Shown in pieces: positions 19,448 through 27,960 of a stretch of 56,744 nucleotides of DNA; the stretch's first letter is position 1, and every line of letters starts with the position of its first letter. Both the position numbers and the translations under genes were made by a program. The notes under the pieces are model-generated. The model saw only the letters and a program-made list of their open reading frames with translations. It searched no databases and had not been told where the DNA came from. The stretch is from Arthrobacter sp. Leaf69. GTDB lineage: Bacteria; Actinomycetota; Actinomycetes; Actinomycetales; Micrococcaceae. Where the stretch lies: contig NZ_LMLR01000001.1 in the NCBI RefSeq assembly GCF_001422645.1, positions 69,580-126,323 of the forward strand, in the 5' to 3' direction.

Positions 19448-20137
19448 ATGACGCCGGAGACAGATCAGACCGAGCCCACTGCCGTGGGAAGCAGCGCCGC
19501 CGGGGATAAAGCAGCAGCCGGGAACAAGAAAGCCGGAACCAAGCAGGGCCCCAAGCCGCGCGCCGGGGTCCCTGTCTGGCGTACCGGCAAGCCGGATGCT
19601 TTCCTGGCTGCCGCCGTCGACGTTGCACGTGCTGCCATTAAGGGCATCGCCCCCGCCGAGCAGATCGGCCCGCACCTGGCAGCCAAGAGCGAAGGCGACC
19701 GCCTGGTCACGCATCTCTTCGAGTCAAAGCTGCCCGGCTACGGCGGCTGGCAGTGGTATGCCGTGCTGACCCGGAACTCAAGGTCCAAGGAGGTTACGGT
19801 CGACGAGCTGGGTCTGCTGCCGTCCGAAGACTCGATCCTGGCACCCGAATGGATTCCCTGGGCGGAACGGGTCCGCCCCGGCGATGAACAAGGCGATGAA
19901 GAACTCCAGGCCGCCGCAGGCGCAGCTCCCCAGGAGGGGGCGGGCGAGGCAGCCGCCGTCGCAGCGGCTACCACCGACGCTGAGGACGCACCGGAAGACG
20001 ACTCCGACGACGCCGACGGCAAAGCGGACGGTGCCGGCGACGAGTACGACACCGACGCACCGGAAGACGACGATGTCGATGACGCTGGCACCGGAGATGC
20101 TCCGAGAGACGAGTCACCGGCGACGGAGGATGACTAG
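19448..20137 (+). CDS. DUF3027 family protein
   Basis: 229 residues. The conserved part (about 40-145) includes WRTGKPDAFLAAAVDVARAA and LPGYGGWQWYAVLTRNSRSKEVTVDELGLLP, the DUF3027 signature, whose function is unknown. The last 85 residues are an extremely acidic Asp/Glu/Ala tail, and the first 40 are Lys/Ala-rich; both ends are likely disordered. Always found next to the cold-shock gene in relatives, as here, which hints at a nucleic-acid-related role (inference). Confidence 0.82.
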   Translation: MTPETDQTEPTAVGSSAAGDKAAAGNKKAGTKQGPKPRAGVPVWRTGKPDAFLAAAVDVARAAIKGIAPAEQIGPHLAAKSEGDRLVTHLFESKLPGYGGWQWYAVLTRNSRSKEVTVDELGLLPSEDSILAPEWIPWAERVRPGDEQGDEELQAAAGAAPQEGAGEAAAVAAATTDAEDAPEDDSDDADGKADGAGDEYDTDAPEDDDVDDAGTGDAPRDESPATEDD

Positions 20138-20178
20138 CGGTTGGAACCATCAGGGGTGCTTCAGAGTGAGGGCTGGTC

Positions 20179-21510
20179 ATGACGTCCACCTTCAAATCCC
20201 TGCACATCCTGAACTACCGGATCTGGTTCATCGGGGCGATCATTTCCAACATCGGGACCTGGATGCAGCGCACTGCCCAGGACTGGCTGGTTTTTGACCA
20301 CCTGACCGAGCACGACGCCGGGGCCATGGGCATCACCATGGCCTTGCAGCTTGGCCCCCAGCTCTTCCTGGCGCCCGTGGCCGGACTGGTTGCCGACCGC
20401 TTCAACCGCAAGCACCTGCTCGTCCTGACCCAGTCCGCGATGGCAGTGCTGAGTGCAGCCCTCGGCATCCTGGTGGTTACCGGGGCCGCGCAACTGTGGC
20501 ACGTTTATGCCTTTGCCCTGCTGCTGGGCGTTGTTTCCGCCCTGGATGCCCCCGTGCGCCAGACGTTCGTCTCCGAGCTGGTCCGCGACGACTACCTGCC
20601 CAACGCGGTGGCCCTCAACAGTGCCTCCTTCAATGTGGCCCGAATGATCGGCCCCGCGGTGGCGGGCATCCTCACGGTGGCGGTCGGTCCCGGCTGGGTC
20701 TTCCTGATCAACACCCTGACCTTCGTGGCGCTGCTGCTGAGCCTGTGGAAAATTCCCACCGCCTCGCTGCGCCGCCTGCCCCGGGCCGCGGCCGGAAAGG
20801 GCAGGATCCGCGAGGGACTGCGCTACGTGCGGTTCCGGCCGGACATCGTGGTGGTGCTGGTCGCGGTGTTCATTGTGGGCACCCTGGGCCTGAACTTCGT
20901 GCTGTTCATTGCGGCCATGGTGGGAACTGAATTCGGCCTGGATGCCAGCGCTTTCGGGTTGATGAACTCCATTATGGCCATCGGCTCCGTGGCCGGTGCC
21001 CTGCTGTCCGCCGGCCGCCAGAAACCCAGGCTGCGGATCATCTTCGGGGCCGCCGGGGCCTTCGGCGTGGCCTCCGGCATCGCCGCGCTGGCGCCCAGCT
21101 ACTTCTGGTTCGGCGTGGCGCTGGTTCCGGTGGGGCTCTTCGCCATCACGATGATGACCAGCGCCAACGGCTACGTCCAGACGACCACGGATCCTGTCAT
21201 GCGCGGCCGGGTGATGGCGCTCTACATGGCGATCTTCATGGGCGGCACGCCCATCGGAGCGCCGTTCGTGGGATGGGTCGCAAACGTTGCGGGCCCCCGC
21301 TGGTCCATGAGCGTTGCGGCGGCCGCCGGCCTGATCGCTGCCCTGATCGGGCTGGTGTGGATCATCCGGGCCAAGCAGCTGCGGATCCGGTTCGACCGCC
21401 GCGCCCGCGGGCTGCCCCACTTCCGCGTCGTGTCCGCCGTCCCGGGCGGGACCGGCCCTGCCGGGGCCGGCCCCGGCGATGCCGGCCCCGGCGGAGACGC
21501 CCGGGAATGA
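20179..21510 (+). CDS. MFS transporter (MFS_3/EntS-like exporter)
   Basis: 443 residues with 12 predicted helices. N-terminal MTSTFKSLHILNYRIWFIG, GTWMQRTAQDWLVF and the loop-2/3 motif GLVADRFNRKHLLV place it in the MFS_3 (EntS/transmembrane effector) branch, which exports siderophores, drugs or metabolites by proton exchange. Substrate unknown. SD GTGAGGG six bases before ATG. The tail is rich in Gly-Pro-Ala repeats and stops one base before the convergent serC stop codon. Confidence 0.87.
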   Translation: MTSTFKSLHILNYRIWFIGAIISNIGTWMQRTAQDWLVFDHLTEHDAGAMGITMALQLGPQLFLAPVAGLVADRFNRKHLLVLTQSAMAVLSAALGILVVTGAAQLWHVYAFALLLGVVSALDAPVRQTFVSELVRDDYLPNAVALNSASFNVARMIGPAVAGILTVAVGPGWVFLINTLTFVALLLSLWKIPTASLRRLPRAAAGKGRIREGLRYVRFRPDIVVVLVAVFIVGTLGLNFVLFIAAMVGTEFGLDASAFGLMNSIMAIGSVAGALLSAGRQKPRLRIIFGAAGAFGVASGIAALAPSYFWFGVALVPVGLFAITMMTSANGYVQTTTDPVMRGRVMALYMAIFMGGTPIGAPFVGWVANVAGPRWSMSVAAAAGLIAALIGLVWIIRAKQLRIRFDRRARGLPHFRVVSAVPGGTGPAGAGPGDAGPGGDARE

Positions 21511-21511
21511 G

Positions 21512-22771
<1,260 letters not shown>

Positions 22772-22794
22772 TCAGTGAGATTATCCGGAGTAAT

Positions 22795-22813
22795 TCAAAA
22801 TAGGCTAAGCTGA
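22795..22813. promoter_or_regulatory. Possible iron box (IdeR/DtxR site)
   Basis: A 19-mer centred on TAGGCTAA matches 13 of 19 positions of the DtxR/IdeR consensus (TTAGGTTAGGCTAACCTAA). It lies between serC and the DtxR-family gene, about 90 bases before the latter, where autoregulation would act. Confidence 0.45.
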
Positions 22814-22903
22814 CCTGCGAACGTACGGCGGCCCCCGCCGGGGCGCAGGCAACCCGCGGTACGGTGGGAACACGCAAGGACGGCGCTCGAGGAGCTGAGC
22901 TGA

Positions 22904-23599
22904 ATGACGGATCTGATCGATACAACCGAAATGTATCTCCGGACCATTCTGGAACTTGAAGAAGAAAACATCGTCGCCCTCCGCGCCCGCATCGCCGAAC
23001 GGCTGCGTCACTCTGGCCCCACCGTTTCCCAGACCATCGGCCGCATGGAACGCGACGGTCTGGTGGTTGTTTCCGGTGACCGGCACCTTGAACTGACAGA
23101 AACCGGCCGGAAACGTGCCATTGAAGTCATGCGCAAGCACCGGCTCGCGGAGCGGCTGCTGGCTGACGTGATCGGTCTCGACTGGGCCTATGTGCATGAG
23201 GAAGCCTGCCGCTGGGAACACGTGATGAGTGAGCGGGTGGAGCGCCGGATCTTCGAACTGCTGAACCACCCCACCGTGTCGCCCTATGGCAACCCGATCC
23301 CAGGCCTTGCGGAACTGGGCGGCCTGCCTTCCCGGCCCTACACGGACGGCGTGGTGAACCTGCTCGAGGCCATGGCCGGCTACGGCCCGGATTCGCAGGT
23401 CAGGGTCAACCGGCTGGCCGAGCCCATCCAAGTGGAACCGGAACTGCTGGTCCAGCTGGATGAAGGCGGCATCCGTCCCGGTGCCCTGGTGTCGCTGGAA
23501 CGGGTGGGGGAGTACATCTCGGTCCGGGTGCCGGATATCGAAGGCGCCTTGGAACTCCCGCCCGAGGTTGCGGCCCACGTCTTTGTTACGGTCGGTTAA
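22904..23599 (+). CDS. ideR: Iron-dependent regulator, IdeR/DtxR family
   Basis: 231 residues. Winged helix-turn-helix (1-70), dimerisation/metal domain (70-140) and C-terminal SH3-like domain (150-231). Metal ligands match DtxR: Met10, the CxxEH set in EEACRWEHVMSE, plus His residues at about 79 and 98. With iron bound it represses iron-uptake genes; the siderophore-interacting protein at 4 kb is a natural target. SD GAGGAG nine bases before ATG 22904. Confidence 0.92.
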   Translation: MTDLIDTTEMYLRTILELEEENIVALRARIAERLRHSGPTVSQTIGRMERDGLVVVSGDRHLELTETGRKRAIEVMRKHRLAERLLADVIGLDWAYVHEEACRWEHVMSERVERRIFELLNHPTVSPYGNPIPGLAELGGLPSRPYTDGVVNLLEAMAGYGPDSQVRVNRLAEPIQVEPELLVQLDEGGIRPGALVSLERVGEYISVRVPDIEGALELPPEVAAHVFVTVG

Positions 23600-23683
23600 T
23601 TCGGCCTAACCGACTGGTCGTCGGACGTCCCAGGAGTTGTGCACAGTCCGATAACGGATTTATCTCTGGATGGCTTAATCGCC

Positions 23684-23689
23684 TATAGT
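23684..23689 (+). promoter_or_regulatory. Probable -10 element of the first riboswitch transcript
   Basis: TATAGT, followed by AT-rich TAAAC, about 40 bases before the riboswitch begins. The -35 is not obvious. Confidence 0.5.
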
Positions 23690-23730
23690 TAAACACTAGT
23701 ACCGATACCAAAGCGTTATCTGATCCGAAG

Positions 23731-23945
23731 CCGAGCTCTGCCAGCGGATCAGTAGCAGAGTCACCTTCTGGCAGGGGCGGGGGAACCACTTCCGGCTGTT
23801 TAGCAGCCTTGGGGTGAAGTCCGTCAGCGGCAAGCACATACCACCGAGGAACTCTTTTGGACGCCTCTGTGCCTGGATGCTTGCTACGGCGGACCGGGTC
23901 TTTGATCTCTCTGACCCGAATCCGACAGCTAACTTCGCAGGCTCA
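23731..23945 (+). ncRNA. Cyclic di-AMP riboswitch (ydaO-yuaA class), copy 1
   Basis: The conserved blocks of the c-di-AMP riboswitch are present in order: CTGCC near the 5' end pairing region, GGCAGGGGCGGGGGAACCA, GGGGTGAAGT, and CCCGAATCCGACAGCTAAC close to the 3' end. It has a larger variable stem (about 23828-23915) than copy 2. It ends 18 bases before the M23 peptidase start. In actinobacteria this class shuts off wall-hydrolase genes when c-di-AMP is high. Confidence 0.9.
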
Positions 23946-23962
23946 CCAGAGAGGAACCGTTC

Positions 23963-24784
23963 TTGACCACCCAGACCGCCAGGGGCCGCCGTCGTGCGAC
24001 CGGTCCCGCTCCGGAGCAGCGTCCGGCCGTCGCCGTTATGGCAGACCGCCCGCGTGACGCGCACCGTGACGAACGCAGAGGCCGCCGCAGTCCGTTCCGC
24101 CAGGTGACAGACTTTGCCGCCGCCAGTGGCGTGGGGCAAAAGGCGGGCATTGCCCTGGCCGCCACGGGCCTGGTCCTCACCGTCACCGTCCCCGCCACGG
24201 GTCCCGTTATGGCCACGGACGCCGGAAACTCGTCCGGATCCGTCTCGGCCGCGGTCCAGCCGGACGTCACGGCCTCCGAGGCCAAAATCGACTTCAACCG
24301 GACCGCCGTCACCACCAAGGGAGACCCGGACGGAAAGCTCAAGCAGCTGCTGAGCGCCCAGTCCGTTGGTTCGATCAGCCGGGCAGCCTCCGCGGGCAGC
24401 CTGGGGGCGCCGCTGGCACAGCTGAAGACCGCATCGCCTTTCGGATACCGCGTCAGCCCCATCACCGGCGGCTCCGGCGAATTCCACCGCGGACAGGACT
24501 ACTCCGCCCAGTGCGGCACCAGCGTCCTTGCGGCGGCAAGCGGTACCGTGACCTTCAATGGCTGGCACCCCTACGGCGGCGGTAACCGCGTGGTGATCGA
24601 CCATGGCAACGGCCTGGAAACCACGTACAACCACTTGTCTTCAGCCAGCGTGACCGTCGGCCAGCAGGTCTCCCGCGGCGATGTCGTCGCAATGAGCGGC
24701 ACCACCGGCGCTTCCACGGGCTGCCACCTCCACTTCGAAGTCATGGTCAACGGCGAAGTCGTTGACCCCACCGGCTGGCTCTAA
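23963..24784 (+). CDS. M23 family metallopeptidase (peptidoglycan hydrolase)
   Basis: 273 residues. Basic N-terminus, a signal/anchor helix at about 62-85, a spacer, then an M23/LytM domain (155-273). Zinc ligands: His175 and Asp179 (FHRGQDY) and His257 (CHLHFEV), with catalytic His224 or His255. It should cleave peptide bonds in peptidoglycan outside the cell. The start is TTG at 23963, well placed behind AGAGAGG. Expression is under the c-di-AMP riboswitch immediately upstream. Confidence 0.9.
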   Translation: MTTQTARGRRRATGPAPEQRPAVAVMADRPRDAHRDERRGRRSPFRQVTDFAAASGVGQKAGIALAATGLVLTVTVPATGPVMATDAGNSSGSVSAAVQPDVTASEAKIDFNRTAVTTKGDPDGKLKQLLSAQSVGSISRAASAGSLGAPLAQLKTASPFGYRVSPITGGSGEFHRGQDYSAQCGTSVLAAASGTVTFNGWHPYGGGNRVVIDHGNGLETTYNHLSSASVTVGQQVSRGDVVAMSGTTGASTGCHLHFEVMVNGEVVDPTGWL

Positions 24785-24833
24785 CAAAGCTGATCGGAAG
24801 CTCTCGCATTCTTGTGACACGCCGTGATCTGAA

Positions 24834-24863
24834 TGTGACATTGAGCCCCAACTGCTGTACCGT
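24834..24863 (+). promoter_or_regulatory. Possible promoter of the second riboswitch transcript
   Basis: GTGACA (24834-24839) and TACCGT (24858-24863) spaced 18 bases apart, between the M23 stop and the second riboswitch. Fit to the consensus is moderate. Confidence 0.35.
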
Positions 24864-24871
24864 TTGACCTA

Positions 24872-24894
24872 CGCCAACTTTTCCGAAGTTGGCG
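24872..24894 (+). terminator. Perfect 9-bp hairpin between M23 gene and second riboswitch
   Basis: CGCCAACTT, loop TTCCG, AAGTTGGCG, followed by CTCTT. Either the terminator of the M23 transcript or the 5' stem of the second leader. Confidence 0.6.
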
Positions 24895-24910
24895 CTCTTG
24901 AGTGGATTGC

Positions 24911-25078
24911 CTAGCTCTGCCACCGCTCAAGGTCCGTTCGCATTACATCGTCTGGCAGGGGCGGGGGAACCAATTTTGGTCTTCGCAAGAAGACCTAGGG
25001 GTTAAGTCGCAAAGCTTCCCAGGAAGCAGCGCGGCCGGGTGACTCCCATCCGAATCCGACAGCTCACCTCGTAGGCAT
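24911..25078 (+). ncRNA. Cyclic di-AMP riboswitch (ydaO-yuaA class), copy 2
   Basis: CTCTGCCA, GGCAGGGGCGGGGGAACCA, AGGGGTTAAGT, CCGAATCCGACAGCTCACC and CGTAGGC occur in order, as in copy 1 but with a shorter variable stem. It ends 17 bases before a small ORF (GTG 25096) and 320 bases before the NlpC/P60 gene. Confidence 0.9.
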
Positions 25079-25095
25079 TGGGAGAGGCTACTTTC

Positions 25096-25299
25096 GTGTC
25101 TTCACGCCACAATGCTGCGCGTCACCGCGCTTGCGCGGCTCTTTCGAGCCCGCTGAAATCCGACTCCCGGGCTGCCCTTGCCGGCACCCGGAACGGATCT
25201 CACACCGCCGTCTCAATCTCTGCTGAGTCCGGCCCGCAGGCCATGCACCTGCACGCAGTTCCCGCTTTTGGCGCGTCTTCGCAGTACACCCTTCGCTAA
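25096..25299 (+). CDS. Small ORF between riboswitch 2 and NlpC/P60 gene (67 aa)
   Basis: GTG at 25096 lies nine bases after GGAGAGG, so it has better start signals than chance. The product, MSSRHNAARHRACAALSS and onward, resembles the N-terminus of the NlpC/P60 protein (MTTRAIARHRAE) but has no signal helix or enzyme domain. It could be a translated leader peptide, a small protein, or the remains of a duplicated hydrolase gene. Codon use is less GC-rich at third positions than neighbours. Confidence 0.45.
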   Translation: MSSRHNAARHRACAALSSPLKSDSRAALAGTRNGSHTAVSISAESGPQAMHLHAVPAFGASSQYTLR

Positions 25300-25354
25300 G
25301 TAACCCATTTCGGGGCGATCCGGCGTACCCCCAAGATGCCGGAGCGTCCTCAGC

Positions 25355-25373
25355 CCGCGCCTGAAAAGCGCGG
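25355..25373 (+). terminator. Short hairpin before the NlpC/P60 ribosome-binding site
   Basis: CCGCGC, loop CTGAAAA, GCGCGG. No T-run. It may be a weak attenuator or an RNA-processing boundary between the 67-codon ORF and the NlpC/P60 gene. Confidence 0.35.
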
Positions 25374-25400
25374 ACCCAGGATCACGAAAGAGAGAACTTA

Positions 25401-26177
25401 ATGACTACTCGTGCAATCGCACGGCACCGCGCCGAGGTCACCAAGACCAACTCGCTGGCCGTTATTGCCAAGGCTGTCGGCGACAACGCCGGCGGCATGG
25501 GCCGCCAGGCCGCAGTTATCGCTGCAGCTTCCGGCCTCGTCCTGACCAGCGGTATCGCAGCCAACGCAGCTGAGGCCAACGTTCAGCGCGAATCCACCTC
25601 CGCTTCCACGCTCGAAGTACAGTCGGCCGCCCCCGCCACCATCTCCGCTGCTTCGACCATCGCTATCTCCTACGAGAAGCCTGCCGTCACCACCACCCCG
25701 GCCCCCGTCGTCGAGGCCCCGAAGCCCGTCGTGAAGGTCCAGGAAACCCCCGAGGCCGCCGGCACCGAGGTCGGCGCAGCCGCCACCGCCAACGGCGCCA
25801 CCGCGACCGCCGCTGTGGCCAGCACCAAAGCGCCGGCTGCTGCCAGCGGCATGGGCTCCACGATCGCTGCCGCTGCCTACGCGCAGATCGGCGTGGCCCA
25901 GGACTGCACCGCACTCGCCACGAACGCACTGGCCGCTGCAGGCATCAACTACCACGGCTGGCCGGCAGGGTACCTGTCCCTGGGCCGCACCGTCAGCGCC
26001 GCCGAAGCACAGCCGGGCGACCTTGCGTACTACCAGAACGGTGGCACGGGCATGGCTCACATCGCTGTTTACGTCGGCAACGGCATGGCCGTTCACGGCG
26101 GCTGGAACGGCGGAACCACGTCCCTCCAGAGCGTGAATGTCGGCTCCGGCCCCGTCTTCATCCGCGTCGGCGGCTAA
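25401..26177 (+). CDS. NlpC/P60 family cell-wall endopeptidase
   Basis: 258 residues. Signal peptide with hydrophobic stretch at about 37-56 and likely cleavage after ANA (57); a Thr/Pro/Val/Ala-rich spacer (65-148); NlpC/P60 domain (150-258) with catalytic Cys169 (AQDCTALAT), His220 (MAHIAVYVG) and a third polar residue about His232. Predicted to cut peptidoglycan stem peptides outside the cell. The usual DCSG motif is DCTA here. SD AGAGAG before ATG. Probably controlled by c-di-AMP riboswitch 2. Confidence 0.9.
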   Translation: MTTRAIARHRAEVTKTNSLAVIAKAVGDNAGGMGRQAAVIAAASGLVLTSGIAANAAEANVQRESTSASTLEVQSAAPATISAASTIAISYEKPAVTTTPAPVVEAPKPVVKVQETPEAAGTEVGAAATANGATATAAVASTKAPAAASGMGSTIAAAAYAQIGVAQDCTALATNALAAAGINYHGWPAGYLSLGRTVSAAEAQPGDLAYYQNGGTGMAHIAVYVGNGMAVHGGWNGGTTSLQSVNVGSGPVFIRVGG

Positions 26178-26200
26178 AGACACCAGAACTTAGCAACACC

Positions 26201-26231
26201 AAGGACCCTTGCCGCCCGGCAGGGGTCCTTT
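26201..26231 (+). terminator. Rho-independent-type terminator after NlpC/P60 gene
   Basis: AAGGACCCTTGCCG and CGGCAGGGGTCCTT form a long stem with a short CC-rich loop, followed by TGCG. It begins 24 bases after the stop. Confidence 0.75.
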
Positions 26232-26399
26232 GCGTTGCCGCCGCGTGAACTCCTGCCGACACGTGCCGCGGCCGCAAAAAAAGATTCGGTGAAACGGCAC
26301 CTTCGTGTTTACTCTTGTTTTGTCGATCCATAGCCCGACCATGCAGAGGGCAGCCGGCCCTCGTGCCCCTGGCGGGTGCGGCCGTGAAGAGGTATGCGG

Positions 26400-26900
26400 A
26401 TGCGCACTCTCGTTCTGAATGCTGGATATGAACCGCTGGCGGTTGTAACCTTCCGCCGGGCGCTCGTACTTGTGCTGACTGGAAAAGCCAGCGTCGTGGC
26501 GGAAGGCGACGATCCTGTCGTCGGTCCGCAGGATGTCCTTGGCCGGCCCTCGGTGATTCTCCTGAATCGCTATATCAGGCCCCGCTACAACACGATCACC
26601 GCGGTCAGCCGCCGTGGAGTGCTCCGCCGTGACGGGCACCGCTGCGCTTACTGCGGCAAGGCGGCGCACACCATCGATCATGTTCAGCCCAAATCCCGGG
26701 GCGGTGCGGATTCCTGGGAAAACCTCGTCGCTGCCTGCCTGCGGTGCAACAATGCCAAGGGCGACCATACACCGGGCGAAATGGGGTGGAAGCTCAGCTT
26801 CAGCCCCGCGCCGCCCAAGGGCACAACCTGGCAGATCAAGGAGCTGGAGAAGCCGACGCCGGCCTGGGACCCCTTCCTGCTGCCGGAATCTGCTGCCTGA
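26400..26900 (+). CDS. HNH endonuclease family protein
   Basis: 166 residues. The HNH domain (about 77-125) has CAYCGKAAHTIDHVQPKSRGG and the second CxxC LRCNNAKGD, so both zinc knuckles and the His-Asp-His nuclease core are intact. The N-terminal 60 residues (MRTLVLNAGYEPLAVV, RRALVLVLTGKA) are the conserved actinobacterial extension of this chromosomal HNH family, whose role is unproven (DNA repair or processing is suspected). ATG 26400 is preferred over ATG 26394 because GAAGAGG is then seven bases away. Confidence 0.88.
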   Translation: MRTLVLNAGYEPLAVVTFRRALVLVLTGKASVVAEGDDPVVGPQDVLGRPSVILLNRYIRPRYNTITAVSRRGVLRRDGHRCAYCGKAAHTIDHVQPKSRGGADSWENLVAACLRCNNAKGDHTPGEMGWKLSFSPAPPKGTTWQIKELEKPTPAWDPFLLPESAA

Positions 26901-26979
26901 ACCGTCTCCGGGCCGGACTCTGCAACGCCGGACTCCAAAGCGCCGAACGTTCCGTGCGGGACCGCGCTAGGCTGGGCCG

Positions 26980-27960
26980 GTGGAATTCGATGCTGTCATT
27001 CTTTCCGGGGGCCGGTCCTCCCGGCTGGGAGGAGTGCCCAAAGCAGGGCTGGTGCACGACGGGGCCACCCTCCTTGAGCGCGCGCTGCAGGCCGCGGGCG
27101 GCGCGGCGGCTGTCGCCGTCGTCGGCCCCGATCCGGGAACGCTGCCGGCAGGCGTACTGAGCTGCCGGGAAGACCCGCCCTTCGCCGGACCGGCCGCAGC
27201 CATCGCGGCAGGAATCGCCGCCCTGGAGCGGCACCGGCGCGGGGACCCCCGTCCCCGGCCTGCACCCCCCTACACGCTTGTCCTCGCCTGCGACATGCCC
27301 CGGGCGGGCACCGCCGTCCGGGCGCTGCTGGACGCGGCCGGGGGAGTCCCGCCCGGTGAGGGGCTGATGGCTGTGTCCGCCGACGGACGCCGGCAGCCAC
27401 TCGTGGGTTTATATGGCACAGCCGCGCTACAAAGGAGCATTGCTGACGCCGAGCAGGGCGGCACCCTTGAAAACGCCTCGGCGTTCACCCTTCTTGCTAG
27501 GCTGGAGGTGCGCGAAGTCAGCGTCCCCGGGGGGTCCACGGATGATGTGGATACCTGGGACGATGCCTCCGCCTTGGGGGTCACGGTCCCGCCCGGCAGT
27601 CATGACCGCGTCAGCCATGATTCGGGCATCCGGCCCGGGGCTCCCCAGCTGAATTCGACTTTGGAGGCAACGGTGAAGAGCCAGGACGAAACACTGGAAG
27701 ACTGGTGCCGTGCCCTGCTCCAGGCCCTGGAGCTGGAAGACGTCGAGGTGGACGTGAACGAGGTGTTGGCCCTCGCCGGAGTGACCGCTCACTCCGTGGT
27801 CCGCCCGGCAGCTCCTTTGACGACGTTCATTGCCGGCTTCGCGGCAGGCCTGGCGTCAGGGTCCGGCCAGGCCACGGATGCCGTCTCGATGCAGGCCGCA
27901 ATGGGCGTAGCCCGCAAACTCGCCAAGGATTACGCAGCCAACGAAGCCTCCGGCGCATGA
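26980..27960 (+). CDS. mobA: MobA-like NTP transferase fused to DUF6457
   Basis: 326 residues. The N-terminal Rossmann-type domain (1-200) matches MobA, which adds GMP to molybdopterin: LSGGRSSRLGGVPKAGL (nucleotide loop), DPPFAGPAAAIAAG and ACDMPR (metal-binding Asp). The C-terminal 90 residues (LEDWCRALLQALELEDVEVDVNEVLALAG to the end) form a DUF6457 helical domain, which in many actinobacteria is a separate small protein or fused to MobA. GTG start at 26980. The stop overlaps the moeA start (ATGA, 27957-27960). Confidence 0.86.
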   Translation: MEFDAVILSGGRSSRLGGVPKAGLVHDGATLLERALQAAGGAAAVAVVGPDPGTLPAGVLSCREDPPFAGPAAAIAAGIAALERHRRGDPRPRPAPPYTLVLACDMPRAGTAVRALLDAAGGVPPGEGLMAVSADGRRQPLVGLYGTAALQRSIADAEQGGTLENASAFTLLARLEVREVSVPGGSTDDVDTWDDASALGVTVPPGSHDRVSHDSGIRPGAPQLNSTLEATVKSQDETLEDWCRALLQALELEDVEVDVNEVLALAGVTAHSVVRPAAPLTTFIAGFAAGLASGSGQATDAVSMQAAMGVARKLAKDYAANEASGA

